Of a stretch of DNA of 64,000 nucleotides, positions 26,574-35,392 are shown one piece after another (within the stretch, counting starts at the first letter, position 1; each line of letters begins with the position of its first letter). The translations under genes and the position numbers were made by a program. Below the pieces are notes generated by a model. That model made no database searches. It worked only from the letters and a program-made list of their open reading frames with translations, and was not told the DNA's origin. The stretch is taken from assembly GCA_965204715.1 (NCBI GenBank), contig OZ242009.1, positions 1,426,001 through 1,490,000 on the forward strand. Reading direction: 5' to 3'. The stretch comes from CATOSP01 sp965204715 (GTDB lineage Bacteria > Chloroflexota > Dehalococcoidia > Lucifugimonadales > UBA3495).

Positions 26574-27692
26574 ATGGAGGATTCTGGACGGCTTACGTTC
26601 GGCAGGAACGTCCGGCGCATCCGAGAGACTTTGAACCTAAGCCAAGAAAGGCTTGGGGCTGACGCCGGTCTGGACCGGTCATACATCGGCGGAATCGAAC
26701 GTGGAGAGCGCAATCTGTCCTTGTCGGCTATCTTGAGCTTGGCCTCGGCGCTGAGAGTCCCACCAGGCCGGTTGTTTGAAGGCATCGGGCAGGAAACTAC
26801 TTTACCAGGCTCACCGGGAGGAATAGTGGCCGTCGATACAGAGAACGGCCTAGTCATAAGGTTCAGGTACGACCAGTTCGACGCCGAATATAGCCTGACA
26901 GTCGCTACACGATCCCAATTTGACGAAGTTCTTGATGTAATGCGGGCGGGTCTTGCCGAGGCCAATGCAAAATCATACGCGGTGTCCCAGTCCTTCCTTC
27001 ATGCCGTCCGAGTGTGGCCTGACGCAAACCCGTCTGATTTGTGGACGTTCCTGATCAATCGGGCGTACTGTGACCGGTCGAATCATCCTGCCGCCAACGC
27101 CAGGCTCAATCTGGAGCAGAGTTGGAAACGGACCAGCGGTTGGGCTTTGGAGCGGGTCTTGGTAGAGCACTACGGACCGTTCCTCAGCGACCACGGGATA
27201 ACAGTCAGAACAAGTTCCAAGTCCGAGAAGACTTCTTTCCTGGGAGCTACTGCCGACCCCAGGATAGTTCCGGACAAGGCGGACGTGCTTATTTTTGCTC
27301 GTCAAGACGGTTCAGAACGATTGCTCGGTGTTGTCCATGTCAAGGCCAGCCTTGCCGAGAGGCGGACCGATGATGTTCCAATGAGTCAAGCATTGATCGA
27401 TGCGGGTTATCTTTCGGTGTTCTGGACAATGGATGCCAAGAGTTTTCCTTCTCCGAACCCAGCCAATCGCGGAGAGTTTGGCAATACTGGGGAAGATGAC
27501 CTTAGCGACAAGCGGCGAGACTTTGAGGAGCACGGCCACTTCTCAGCCTGCTTCTCCTACAACAGGAATACTGTACCAACGCAGGAAGGCACGGATGCGG
27601 CAGCCCGTATTTTCGTCTGTGACATTACAAGTCCAGATGACCGCTTTTCGCAGTTTCTGATTGCCGAGGCACGTCGGCGCTCATCTCGTTAA
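26574..27692 (+). CDS. XRE-HTH fused to a BsaWI-like type II restriction endonuclease
   Basis: A 372-residue protein with two parts. Residues about 10-70 are an XRE helix-turn-helix (LNLSQERLGADAGLDRSYIG, then GIERGERNLSLSAILSLASAL) of the type used by restriction-modification control proteins. The remainder resembles BsaWI-family endonucleases: WKRTSGWALERVLVEHYGPFL, a core KADVLIFARQDGSERLLGVV followed by HVKASLAERRTDDVP, i.e. a D...xVK nuclease pattern, and ARIFVCDITSPDD near the C-terminus. BsaWI cuts WCCGGW; the specificity here is not known. The gene converges with the methyltransferase gene, and their 3' ends overlap by 68 bases. The HTH suggests self-regulation. Confidence 0.75.
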   Translation: MEDSGRLTFGRNVRRIRETLNLSQERLGADAGLDRSYIGGIERGERNLSLSAILSLASALRVPPGRLFEGIGQETTLPGSPGGIVAVDTENGLVIRFRYDQFDAEYSLTVATRSQFDEVLDVMRAGLAEANAKSYAVSQSFLHAVRVWPDANPSDLWTFLINRAYCDRSNHPAANARLNLEQSWKRTSGWALERVLVEHYGPFLSDHGITVRTSSKSEKTSFLGATADPRIVPDKADVLIFARQDGSERLLGVVHVKASLAERRTDDVPMSQALIDAGYLSVFWTMDAKSFPSPNPANRGEFGNTGEDDLSDKRRDFEEHGHFSACFSYNRNTVPTQEGTDAAARIFVCDITSPDDRFSQFLIAEARRRSSR

Positions 27693-28578
27693 AGTCCATC
27701 TTGGGTTCAGCCATGGCTTTTGACAGCCGAAGTTTCGATTCTGCGACTTGATCAGGGTCAATCTCAAACCCGATATAAGTGCAACCGAGTTGCGTTGCTG
27801 CTATTCCCGTAGAGCCTGAGCCTGAGAACGGGTCGAGCACCACTACTTGAGGACCACTCTGCCCGTATGCCTCAATGCAGCGCCTCGGTAATTCTATCGG
27901 GAACCTTGAGCGATGAGGCAATCCGTCGATAGTCTCGTTCGCAAATGTCCACACGCTTGGCACTGGTGGTTTGCGGCGAAAAGAGTGCTGCTCATCCCGC
28001 GCCAGAAGAAAGATAGGCTCATGCTTGCGGTGAGGGCGCCGGCAAATCCCCTCAGGCATCGCGTTCTTCTTGGACCATATCACTTCCCCGCGGTACAAAT
28101 AGCCGCAGTCCACGAGCGAGATAAGAAGCCGTTGCGGCAGCATTAGGAGATTGCCGTATTTCAGCCATCCTGTAGAGTTGTCAACGAATGCCCGACGCTT
28201 GAATCTCGGCTTTGTATAAGCGGAATTTTCAGGGCTAAACCCGTTACCGTCCGGACCCAAAGAACTGTATTTGTAGTCCTTATGTCCCCAATTGACGGGG
28301 GTATTGTATGCGTCGCCCAAATTGATCCACACTATGCCGTTGCGCTTCAGCTTGGGGAGTACAACCGCGAACACTGATTGCAGGAACTCGATGTAGCTTC
28401 TGGGGTCTTCTTCGGTCCCGTTGCCCAAGGACTGCCGTTGCCCCCAGTAGGGAGGGCTAGTAACCACCACATCGATACTGGCATCTGGGAGATTTGGGAT
28501 TAACTCCAAACAGTCTCCTTCGTAAACCTCGGACTTACCGATGGGGATTTCCCGGTGCAACGAGTTGGCCATTATCAT
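27625..28578 (-). CDS. Site-specific DNA methyltransferase (beta-type, probably N4-cytosine)
   Basis: A 317-residue amino-methyltransferase with motif order IV before X/I. The catalytic motif TSPPYWGQRQ lies near residue 40, and the SAM-binding motif DPFSGSGSTGIAATQLG near residue 245. Other family blocks are WINLGDAYNTP, LLMLPQRLLISLVDCGYLY and VIWSKKNAMPEG. SPPY favours N4-cytosine methylation. It should protect the host from the convergent restriction enzyme, with which it shares a 68-base tail-to-tail overlap. ATG at 28578 and ATG at 28572 are both possible; GGGGG lies just before the first. Confidence 0.9.
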   Translation of the reverse strand: MIMANSLHREIPIGKSEVYEGDCLELIPNLPDASIDVVVTSPPYWGQRQSLGNGTEEDPRSYIEFLQSVFAVVLPKLKRNGIVWINLGDAYNTPVNWGHKDYKYSSLGPDGNGFSPENSAYTKPRFKRRAFVDNSTGWLKYGNLLMLPQRLLISLVDCGYLYRGEVIWSKKNAMPEGICRRPHRKHEPIFLLARDEQHSFRRKPPVPSVWTFANETIDGLPHRSRFPIELPRRCIEAYGQSGPQVVVLDPFSGSGSTGIAATQLGCTYIGFEIDPDQVAESKLRLSKAMAEPKMDFNEMSADVPRQSETAKSGHLDL

Positions 28579-28709
28579 CCCCCATACAAGCCGGTCCTGG
28601 GCAACGATGATGATAACGGAAATCCAGTAGAGGATGTCAACGAGGTGAAGTCAGGAATTACCGCGACAATGCTTGCCGTTGCTATAATGGTGCTTGGAGG
28701 CCAGCCCCA

Positions 28710-29981
28710 ATGATCACCAAAATAGGTCTGCGAAACTTCAAGTGCTTTAGAGACCTGGAAATCAGCCCAAAGCTGGTAACGGTGTTGATTGGCCCAAACG
28801 GCACGGGCAAGTCCGGCGTCTTGCAAGCTCTGCTGCTGCTCAAGCAGTCACAAGACGCCAGCCAGGCATTGGACTTGCAGGGGGACTTGGTACGAATTGG
28901 CGAAGATGACTTTATGCTGCATGGTGTTGACCGTGCATCTGATAGAGTGGGGTTTTCGTTATGGGGCACTTGGCCGGTCAGGTCGATGCATAACACAATT
29001 CCGGTCAAGTTTGATGTCCATCTGGACTATTCCCGTGACACAATCCAGCGGGGGGAAAAACGAGGGAGCACCCAGTTCGAGTACTCTGATGTTCCGTTTG
29101 ACATCCCCGTAGGAAGGTTAATGAACCAAACCGTCAAGAATCCTATAGGTATTGAAATAGGAGTTTTGGCGCTAAACGGACTAAACATTGCCAGTATGAT
29201 GGTTCTCGATTTCCAACCACCGGATGAACTAAGAGATTGGCCGATCCTGCCTTTTGGAGATTTCCTGAACGAAGCATCCGTTGCTCCTACAAGGGTAATG
29301 GAAAATTTGAAGATAGTTCCAGCTATTCGAGGCTTAGTCCGCTTTGACTACTCGTTGGGAGATAGACCGGCAGACGATATATCATCCGTGGCCGGTTTAG
29401 ATGCTCAAGAAGACCAGATTGTGAGTACATTGGCATACTCTTCTTCTACTCAAGCACGAGTCTCCGTTTGGATGTTGAAAATTACTAGTGTGGGGTTCAA
29501 GACCGATCTGGCTCCCGGTCGGAAGATACGACCGCTCTCCACATCCGAGACCGGCAATGTAAACATCACAATGGAAGGGTCTGGAACCAATGCATTGATT
29601 CACCTGCTGTTCGAGCTTGCCAGGGCCGAACGCGGGGCCACCGTACTGATCGAGGAACCGGAACTGCACCTCCACCCCAAGGCGCAGGGCGACCTCACCC
29701 AGGTCCTGGTAGAAGAAGCCAAGGCCAACGACAAACAGATAATCATGACCACCCATGGCGAGCACATGCTGGGAAGGTTGCTGGTCTTGGTAGCGGAGGG
29801 GGTGATCTCAAAAGAGGAGGTAGCAATCTACGCCTTCGATAAAGACGATCAGGGAATCTGTTCCGCCACCGAAATCGAGGTCACTGACAGGGGTCAGACG
29901 ATGGGGGGACTGCCGGGGTTCTATGATGCAAACCTGGACGAAATGGACCGGCTAGTCGAAGCGTTGCGGGAGAACTCTTGA
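28710..29981 (+). CDS. AAA/ABC-type ATPase (DUF3696/OLD-like), partner of a PIN protein
   Basis: A 423-residue ATPase of the SMC/OLD-related AAA_15/AAA_21 group. Walker A is GPNGTGKS (near residues 28-35), preceded by the typical N-terminus ITKIGLRNFKCFRDLEI. A signature-like GSGTNALIHLLFELA leads to Walker B VLIEEPELHLHPKAQ (near 320) and the H-loop TTHGEHML. There is no Toprim or HNH domain in the chain. Its stop codon overlaps the TTG start of the PIN gene. ATPases of this group usually work with an effector (Toprim nuclease, kinase, PIN) in phage defence, so it is a plausible sensor-effector pair. This is inference from architecture only. Confidence 0.85.
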   Translation: MITKIGLRNFKCFRDLEISPKLVTVLIGPNGTGKSGVLQALLLLKQSQDASQALDLQGDLVRIGEDDFMLHGVDRASDRVGFSLWGTWPVRSMHNTIPVKFDVHLDYSRDTIQRGEKRGSTQFEYSDVPFDIPVGRLMNQTVKNPIGIEIGVLALNGLNIASMMVLDFQPPDELRDWPILPFGDFLNEASVAPTRVMENLKIVPAIRGLVRFDYSLGDRPADDISSVAGLDAQEDQIVSTLAYSSSTQARVSVWMLKITSVGFKTDLAPGRKIRPLSTSETGNVNITMEGSGTNALIHLLFELARAERGATVLIEEPELHLHPKAQGDLTQVLVEEAKANDKQIIMTTHGEHMLGRLLVLVAEGVISKEEVAIYAFDKDDQGICSATEIEVTDRGQTMGGLPGFYDANLDEMDRLVEALRENS

Positions 29982-30469
29982 CCCCGCACAGATCCTTTAT
30001 TCTGGACGAGAACGTCCTGACCTTCGCCCATACCGGAACCGACGAGAACGGTGAACCCGACGACACATGCACCGAACTGGTGACCCGAATCATTAGAATT
30101 TGTCATGCTATCGTAATAGATCTGCCGCTTTGGGTGAAATATCTTCAACAGCTAGGCCAAGCCAGACACATGCCTGTCAGTCCAAGAGCGCCAATGTTAC
30201 GCATATTGCGGGACGCAGCCGGCATCAGTGGCAAGCTCGATGGCTTCGACAGAGGTGATGCTGGACCGTTTGAGGAAGAAAGCCGTATTCCCCAAGGCAG
30301 CCAGGACGACACGTTTCTCGTAAGACTGGCAGTGGCTACCGGGGCCACATTGGTAACTGCCGATACTCCTCTGCGCGACGGCCTGAAATCATCGGGCATC
30401 CGTGCAAGATATAACCTGGAAGTCGTCACGCCCGAAGAAGCCCTTGCTTCCCTTGCGCCCTCTGGGTAA
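29978..30469 (+). CDS. PIN-domain-like nuclease, effector candidate of the ATPase pair
   Basis: A 163-residue protein with PIN-like acidic residues. RSFILDENVLTFAHTG near the N-terminus holds the first Asp/Glu, and SQDDTFLVRLAVATGATLVT followed by ADTPLRDGL supplies the later Asp cluster. PIN domains cut RNA in a metal-dependent way. The only start that fits is TTG at 29978, whose last two bases form the TGA stop of the ATPase gene, so the two are translationally coupled. No antitoxin-like third gene is present; rtcB follows 100 bases later in the same direction. Confidence 0.75.
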   Translation: MTPHRSFILDENVLTFAHTGTDENGEPDDTCTELVTRIIRICHAIVIDLPLWVKYLQQLGQARHMPVSPRAPMLRILRDAAGISGKLDGFDRGDAGPFEEESRIPQGSQDDTFLVRLAVATGATLVTADTPLRDGLKSSGIRARYNLEVVTPEEALASLAPSG

Positions 30470-30571
30470 ATCGACCCGCCGTTGACCGTTCCCCCACCCC
30501 CTCCGTGTTACACTATAAGTTACACACTTTCACAAGGCGTCGTCCCCACTCAACGACGCGGGGAGGCCACC

Positions 30572-31753
30572 ATGCCGCCGTTGAACATTGGCCCGAACAT
30601 CCTGTCCTGGCTGCCCGAGGAGCAGATCGAGGACTCCGCTCTTCAGCAGATCAGGAACCTGTCCGAATTGCCTTTCATCTTCAGGCACGTCGCCGTCATG
30701 CCTGACTGCCACTTCGGCATGGGCGCGACCGTCGGCTCGTGCATCCCCACCCTCCGGGCCATCATCCCCGCCGCGGTGGGCGTGGACATCGGCTGCGGCA
30801 TGATCGCCGTCAAGACACCCCTGGTCAAAGACGACCTGCCCGAGGACCTGTCCGACCTGCGCAAGGCCGTTGAGGAGCAGATACCCCTAAGCGCGGGCCG
30901 CTACAACCGCAGCGTCAAGAAGACTGCCAGGGAGCGCGTCGAGCAACTGGAGTCCCAGGCCGCGGAGCTGGACCGGCTCGACTTCTACGACAAGGTCGAC
31001 CGCAACTGGCGGAAGCAGCTTGGCTCGCTGGGTTCCGGCAACCACTTCATCGAGATTGTGCTCGACGAGGAAGACTCGGTCTGGACCTTCCTGCACTCCG
31101 GTTCCAGGGGAATCGGGAACCGGCTCGCCATGCTCCACATCAAGACCGCCAAGGCGCTGATGGAGAAGTGGTACATCAACCTGCCCGACGCTGACCTGGC
31201 CTACCTGGTCGAGGACACGCCAGAGTTTGACGACTACATGACCGACCTGCTGTGGGCGCAGGACTTCGCCAGGCTCAACCGCGATGAGATGATCGAGCGC
31301 GTCCTTAAAATCCTCCAGTACCGCTTCGGCGAGTTCGACGAGGTGGAGCGCATCCAGTGTCACCACAACTTCACCCAGCGCGAGCACCACTTCGGGAAGA
31401 ACGTGCTGGTTTCCAGGAAGGGGGCCATCGAGGCCCGGGAAGGCCAATTGGGACTGATTCCCGGCTCAATGGGTACTGCCAGCTACGTGGTGCGGGGCAA
31501 GGGCAATGCGGCGTCGCTGAATACCGCGCCCCACGGCGCGGGCCGCAGTCTCAGCCGCAACAAGGCCCGCGGTTCCTTCACGATGGAAGATTTCGACCAG
31601 TACATGGAGGGCATTGAGGTCAGGCGTTCCGAAGCTTTCCTCGACGAGTTGCCCGGCGCGTACAAGGACATCGACCTGGTGATGGAACAGTCCCGCGACC
31701 TGGTGGACGTGGTGCATACCTTCCGCCAGATCGTCAACGTCAAGGGGACGTAG
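30572..31753 (+). CDS. rtcB: RtcB-family RNA-splicing ligase
   Basis: A GTP-dependent RNA ligase that joins 2',3'-cyclic phosphate (3'-phosphate) and 5'-OH RNA ends. 393 residues with the conserved series: MPDCHFGMGATVGSCIP, AVGVDIGCGMIAV (metal/GMP-site Asp and Cys), LGSLGSGNHFIEI, HSGSRGIGN, CHHNFTQREHH and GSMGTASYVVRGKG. The guanylylation His region lies near the end, in the segment APHGAGRSLSRN. GGGAGG at 30561-30566 fixes the ATG at 30572. It lies directly downstream of a PIN RNase candidate in the same direction, so RNA cutting and repair are side by side. Co-function is only suggestive. Confidence 0.96.
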   Translation: MPPLNIGPNILSWLPEEQIEDSALQQIRNLSELPFIFRHVAVMPDCHFGMGATVGSCIPTLRAIIPAAVGVDIGCGMIAVKTPLVKDDLPEDLSDLRKAVEEQIPLSAGRYNRSVKKTARERVEQLESQAAELDRLDFYDKVDRNWRKQLGSLGSGNHFIEIVLDEEDSVWTFLHSGSRGIGNRLAMLHIKTAKALMEKWYINLPDADLAYLVEDTPEFDDYMTDLLWAQDFARLNRDEMIERVLKILQYRFGEFDEVERIQCHHNFTQREHHFGKNVLVSRKGAIEAREGQLGLIPGSMGTASYVVRGKGNAASLNTAPHGAGRSLSRNKARGSFTMEDFDQYMEGIEVRRSEAFLDELPGAYKDIDLVMEQSRDLVDVVHTFRQIVNVKGT

Positions 31754-31794
31754 GCCGCGAACCCTTCCAAATGAAAGCCAAACAAGGAGGGACG

Positions 31795-33216
31795 ATGCCG
31801 GACACCGACTTGCTTTACGCGCCCGTGTACGAACTCCGGGAGATGCTGGACGCCCGCAGGGTCTCCTCGGTGGAACTGACCGAGCTTTACCTGCGCCGGA
31901 TTGAGCAGTTAAACCCCATTCTCAATGCCTATCTCACTGTCACGGGAGACGAAGCGCTGACAGCAGCCCGCACTGCCGACGGGATGATAGAGAGCGGGAC
32001 TCGGGGAATGCCGCTGCTGGGCATCCCCATATCCGTTAAGGACCTGGAAGCCACCAGAGGAATCCGGTCCACGATGGGGTCCTTGGCTTTCCGCGACACG
32101 GTCCCGGACATCGACTCGGTGGTGTGGGAGCGGGTTAAGGCGTCAGGCGCGGTGCTTCTGGGCAAGACCAACACGCCGGAGTTCGGGCTGCAGGGCACCA
32201 CCGAAAACCGGCTTGGGGAGCCGTCCCGCAATCCCTGGAACCCCGAACGAACTGCTGGTGGTTCCAGTGGCGGAGCGGGCGCGGCGGTGGCCGCGGGAAT
32301 GTGCGCCATCGCTACCGGCACCGACGGAGGCGGATCCATCCGCAACCCCAGCAGCTTTTGCGGCCTGTACGGGATCAAGCCAACCTTGGGCAGGGTCCCC
32401 CGCGCCGGGGGGTTGGGCCGCCCCTCCCCCAACCTTACGTCCCAGTCCGGTCCGATGGCCCGCACCGTCAGGGACGCCGCCGTGCTGCTGCAAGCCCTGG
32501 CGGGCCACGACTCAAGGGACCCCGCATCCATGCGGGAAACGCCCCCGGACTTCGAGGCGGCGCTGGGTGACGGAGCGTCCGGCCTGCGCATAGCCTGGAG
32601 CGCCGACATGGGCTACGCCGTGATCGACCCGGAGGTGGTGGAGGTCACTTCCAGGGCGGCACGGGTGTTCGAGGAATTGGGCTGCATCGTGGACGAACCC
32701 GAGTTCGAACTGGACGATCCGGTCCCGGCCTTCCTCAACATCTTCTATATCGGTAATTACGTGAGCTACGGCCACCTGCTTGACGAATGCCCGGAACTTC
32801 TCACCGAAAACACCCTCTTCTGCCTGGAGCACGCCCGGAATGTGACCGGGGCAGATTACGCCGGGTCAATCCGCGCCGTGGACCAGATGCGCGCCCGTGT
32901 CGACGACCTGATGGAGTCTTACGACCTGCTGCTCACACCCACATTGGCGGTTCCCGCGTTCCCGGTAGGAGAACCACCGTCCCGCATCGGAGGCGTGGAC
33001 GTTCCGGCTCGCGGCGGGTTCTCGCCTATGACCCGTCCCTTCAACCTGGGCGGGCAGCCCGCAGCCAGTATCCCCTGCGGGTTCTCAGCGGAAGGTCTGC
33101 CCATCGGCCTCCAGATAGTAGGCCGACGCGGCGAGGAGGCCACGGTGCTGCGTGCGTCCGCAACCTTCGAGCAGGCAAGGCCGTGGATACAGCACCAGCC
33201 GCCGGACTTGGGGTAA
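31795..33216 (+). CDS. Amidase-signature-family amidohydrolase (GatA-like)
   Basis: A 473-residue amidase with the Ser-Ser-Lys triad of the amidase-signature family. The Lys lies in LGIPISVKDLEATRG, the cis-Ser in AGGSSGGAGAAVAAGM, and the nucleophile Ser in GTDGGGSIRNPSSFCGLYGI, followed by KPTLGRVPR. The upstream gatC/gatB genes are missing, so it is more likely a catabolic amidase (amides, indole-3-acetamide, carbamates) than part of the tRNA amidotransferase. AAGGAGGG before the ATG at 31795 fixes the start. It is the first of a run of small-molecule enzymes up to 38.4 kb. Confidence 0.92.
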   Translation: MPDTDLLYAPVYELREMLDARRVSSVELTELYLRRIEQLNPILNAYLTVTGDEALTAARTADGMIESGTRGMPLLGIPISVKDLEATRGIRSTMGSLAFRDTVPDIDSVVWERVKASGAVLLGKTNTPEFGLQGTTENRLGEPSRNPWNPERTAGGSSGGAGAAVAAGMCAIATGTDGGGSIRNPSSFCGLYGIKPTLGRVPRAGGLGRPSPNLTSQSGPMARTVRDAAVLLQALAGHDSRDPASMRETPPDFEAALGDGASGLRIAWSADMGYAVIDPEVVEVTSRAARVFEELGCIVDEPEFELDDPVPAFLNIFYIGNYVSYGHLLDECPELLTENTLFCLEHARNVTGADYAGSIRAVDQMRARVDDLMESYDLLLTPTLAVPAFPVGEPPSRIGGVDVPARGGFSPMTRPFNLGGQPAASIPCGFSAEGLPIGLQIVGRRGEEATVLRASATFEQARPWIQHQPPDLG

Positions 33217-33446
33217 CATGAACCGCGGGAAACCTCGTGAGGGCTGGGCCGCAAAGTAGAAGCAGTCTTCGGGAGAGACCCCAGGCGGAATCGACAAGGA
33301 GCAGCGCAAAGACCAGCGCGGGGAATTGTAGCTTGCCTGCACACATCCCTGCGCTGATTCTATCGAACCCAAGTGATCGAGTCGCTCCGATGGCATGTCC
33401 GCCGGGGCATGGGAGCGGCTGTGATGGCGTAACGCCGGGATACGTC

Positions 33447-33917
33447 CTAGTCCTCCACTTCCACGATCATCTCGATCTCCACTGGCATTCCCCCGGGTAG
33501 GGTGGACATGCCCACCGCGGAGCGGGCGTGGCGGCCCTGCTCCCCGTAGAGGCTGATCAGCAGGTCCGACGCTCCGTTGGCCACCCTGGGCGTGTCTCCG
33601 AAGTCGGGGGCCGCGTTGATCATGCACAGCAGCTTGACCACCCGATTCAACCTGTCCAGGTCGCCTATCTCCCCCTTCAGGTTGGTCAGCAGGTTCAGCA
33701 TCGTCTGGCGCGCGCAGTCGTATCCCTGTTCGATGGTGAGGTCAGAACCCAGCTTGCCCACGTGGAGCAGGGTGCCGTCGGGCAGGCCAGGGCCAGTGCC
33801 GGACAGGTAGACCAGGTTGCCAGTGCGCACAGCGGGGATGAAGTTCCCCAACTGGGTGCGCCGGGGCGGCGGAAGCTCGTAGCCCAGTTCCTTCAGCTTG
33901 TTCTCCACTTCTGGCAT
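33447..33917 (-). CDS. RidA/YjgF-family protein (first copy)
   Basis: A 156-residue RidA-type protein, somewhat longer than the canonical 125-130 residues. It has VYLSGTGPGLPDGT, the trimer/active-site core QTMLNLLTNLKGEIGDLDRL, then VVKLLCMINAAPDF and a C-terminal GMSTLPGGMPVEIEMIVEV that ends with the family's E-rich strand. RidA proteins hydrolyse reactive enamines and imines. The conserved substrate-carboxylate-binding Arg is replaced in this branch, so the function may differ from true RidA. AAGGAG precedes the ATG. It is transcribed divergently from the amidohydrolase gene. Confidence 0.88.
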   Translation of the reverse strand: MPEVENKLKELGYELPPPRRTQLGNFIPAVRTGNLVYLSGTGPGLPDGTLLHVGKLGSDLTIEQGYDCARQTMLNLLTNLKGEIGDLDRLNRVVKLLCMINAAPDFGDTPRVANGASDLLISLYGEQGRHARSAVGMSTLPGGMPVEIEMIVEVED

Positions 33918-33972
33918 GAGAATCTCTCCTTCTTTGACCGTTTGGTTCGGGCGCTATGTTACCATGTAGCCC

Positions 33973-35340
33973 ATGACGACAGTTATCAGCAACGCCACGA
34001 TTGTCACCGGAGACCCGGGGCGGACAGTGCTGTACGGCGCTGCCATAGCTATAGACGGCAGTCGTATCGCAGCTGTCGGTCCTGCTAATGAAGTCTCCGC
34101 TCTCTACCCGGATGCCGAACGGGTGGACGCGACGGGCCAGGCAGTGTTCCCCGGCCTGGTCAACTGCCATACTCACCTGCTGGCCACGGCGGACCGGGGC
34201 ATCCTGGAGGACTTCGGCTTCCCCACCACCTTGCGGTTCCCCACGGCTGCGCGCTCCCTGCTCTCGGTAGAGGAACAGGAAGTGATGGTCACCCTGGGTG
34301 TGCTGGAAGCCATACGCAGCGGCACGACCTGCCTGCTGGAGATATCCGCCGGCGTGGGTGGGTACGCCGAATCCCTGGCGCGCACCGGGCTGCGCCTGGT
34401 CTTGGCCGATAACATCAACGACGCGGAAGAGGAGCAGGACCGGGGCGGGAACAAATTTTCCCGGGAGCGTGCCGGCCAGGGGCTCAGCCGGAGCGCTGAC
34501 CTGATAGAGGGCTGGCACGGCAAAGAAGATGGACGAGTCACTTGCTTCATAGCCCCACATGCGCCGGAGACATGCTCACCGGAGTTGCTGCGGGCCAGCC
34601 GGGAGATGGCGGAATCCCACGGCACCGGCTACACGATCCATCTCTCCCAGAGCCAGGACGAAATCGAGGCTGTCATGCGCGTCCGGGGAGTGCCGCCCAC
34701 CCACTACCTCTTTGCCAACGACTTCCTGGGGCCGCGTTTGGTGGTCGCCCACTGCCGCTATGTGAACCCGTCGGAAACTGCGCTGCTCGGTCAGGCGGGA
34801 GTGGGGGTCTCCAACAACGCTGCCATCGCCGCTCGACGCGGGGCAGCCGCGCCGGTGAAAGAGTTACGGGCTGCGGGTTGCCGCATCGGCATGGGGTCGG
34901 ACAACATGGCCGAGGACATGGTGGAGGTTATGCGCGCCGGTCTGTTCCTGGAGCGCGTGCGCCGCAACGACCAGATGGACCCCCAGCCCGAGGACGTGCT
35001 GGAGTGGGCAACCCAGGGCGGAGCGAACATTCTTGGTCTCGGCTCGGATACCGGTTCCCTGGAAGTGGGCAAGAAGGCCGACCTGTTCTTGATCGACGTG
35101 ATGCGTCCCCACCTGGTCCCAACCCTGCGCATCGTCTCCTCGTTTGTTCACAATGGCCAACCCGCCGACGTAAAGTCCGTGATGGTCGATGGGGAATGGG
35201 TCATGCGCGACGGCAATGTGTTGACCATCGACGAGCCTGACATCGTGCGCCGTGCCGAGGAAATCGGCCATTCGGTGTGGAGCAGGGTCGTCAGCCGATA
35301 CCCCAACGTTCCATTCCCGGTCAAGTTGCCGCGGGAGTAA
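33973..35340 (+). CDS. Metal-dependent amidohydrolase (TrzA/AtzB/MTA-deaminase-like)
   Basis: A 455-residue amidohydrolase-superfamily enzyme. The metal-binding His pair is NCHTHLLATADRG (near residue 62), with later ligands in FIAPHAPETCSPELL, HLSQSQDEIEAVMR and VVAHCRYVNPSE, and the catalytic Asp in GSDNMAEDMVEVM. The C-terminal sheet (GKKADLFLIDVMRPHLVPT, then VMVDGEWVMRDGNVLTID) is that of cytosine/adenosine-deaminase-like hydrolases. The substrate is not evident (deaminase or dechlorinase). It lies next to an enolase-superfamily gene and a RidA gene, consistent with catabolism of nitrogen-containing organics. Confidence 0.9.
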   Translation: MTTVISNATIVTGDPGRTVLYGAAIAIDGSRIAAVGPANEVSALYPDAERVDATGQAVFPGLVNCHTHLLATADRGILEDFGFPTTLRFPTAARSLLSVEEQEVMVTLGVLEAIRSGTTCLLEISAGVGGYAESLARTGLRLVLADNINDAEEEQDRGGNKFSRERAGQGLSRSADLIEGWHGKEDGRVTCFIAPHAPETCSPELLRASREMAESHGTGYTIHLSQSQDEIEAVMRVRGVPPTHYLFANDFLGPRLVVAHCRYVNPSETALLGQAGVGVSNNAAIAARRGAAAPVKELRAAGCRIGMGSDNMAEDMVEVMRAGLFLERVRRNDQMDPQPEDVLEWATQGGANILGLGSDTGSLEVGKKADLFLIDVMRPHLVPTLRIVSSFVHNGQPADVKSVMVDGEWVMRDGNVLTIDEPDIVRRAEEIGHSVWSRVVSRYPNVPFPVKLPRE

Positions 35341-35392
35341 ACGCTGTGGACGCAAGGGGAGCGGATGCAGGAGACAAAGTGGAGGTCCGACC

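Noticed and set aside
31795..33216. GatA subunit of tRNA amidotransferase
   Set aside because: gatB and gatC are not adjacent, and the neighbours are catabolic enzymes, so a general amidase is preferred.
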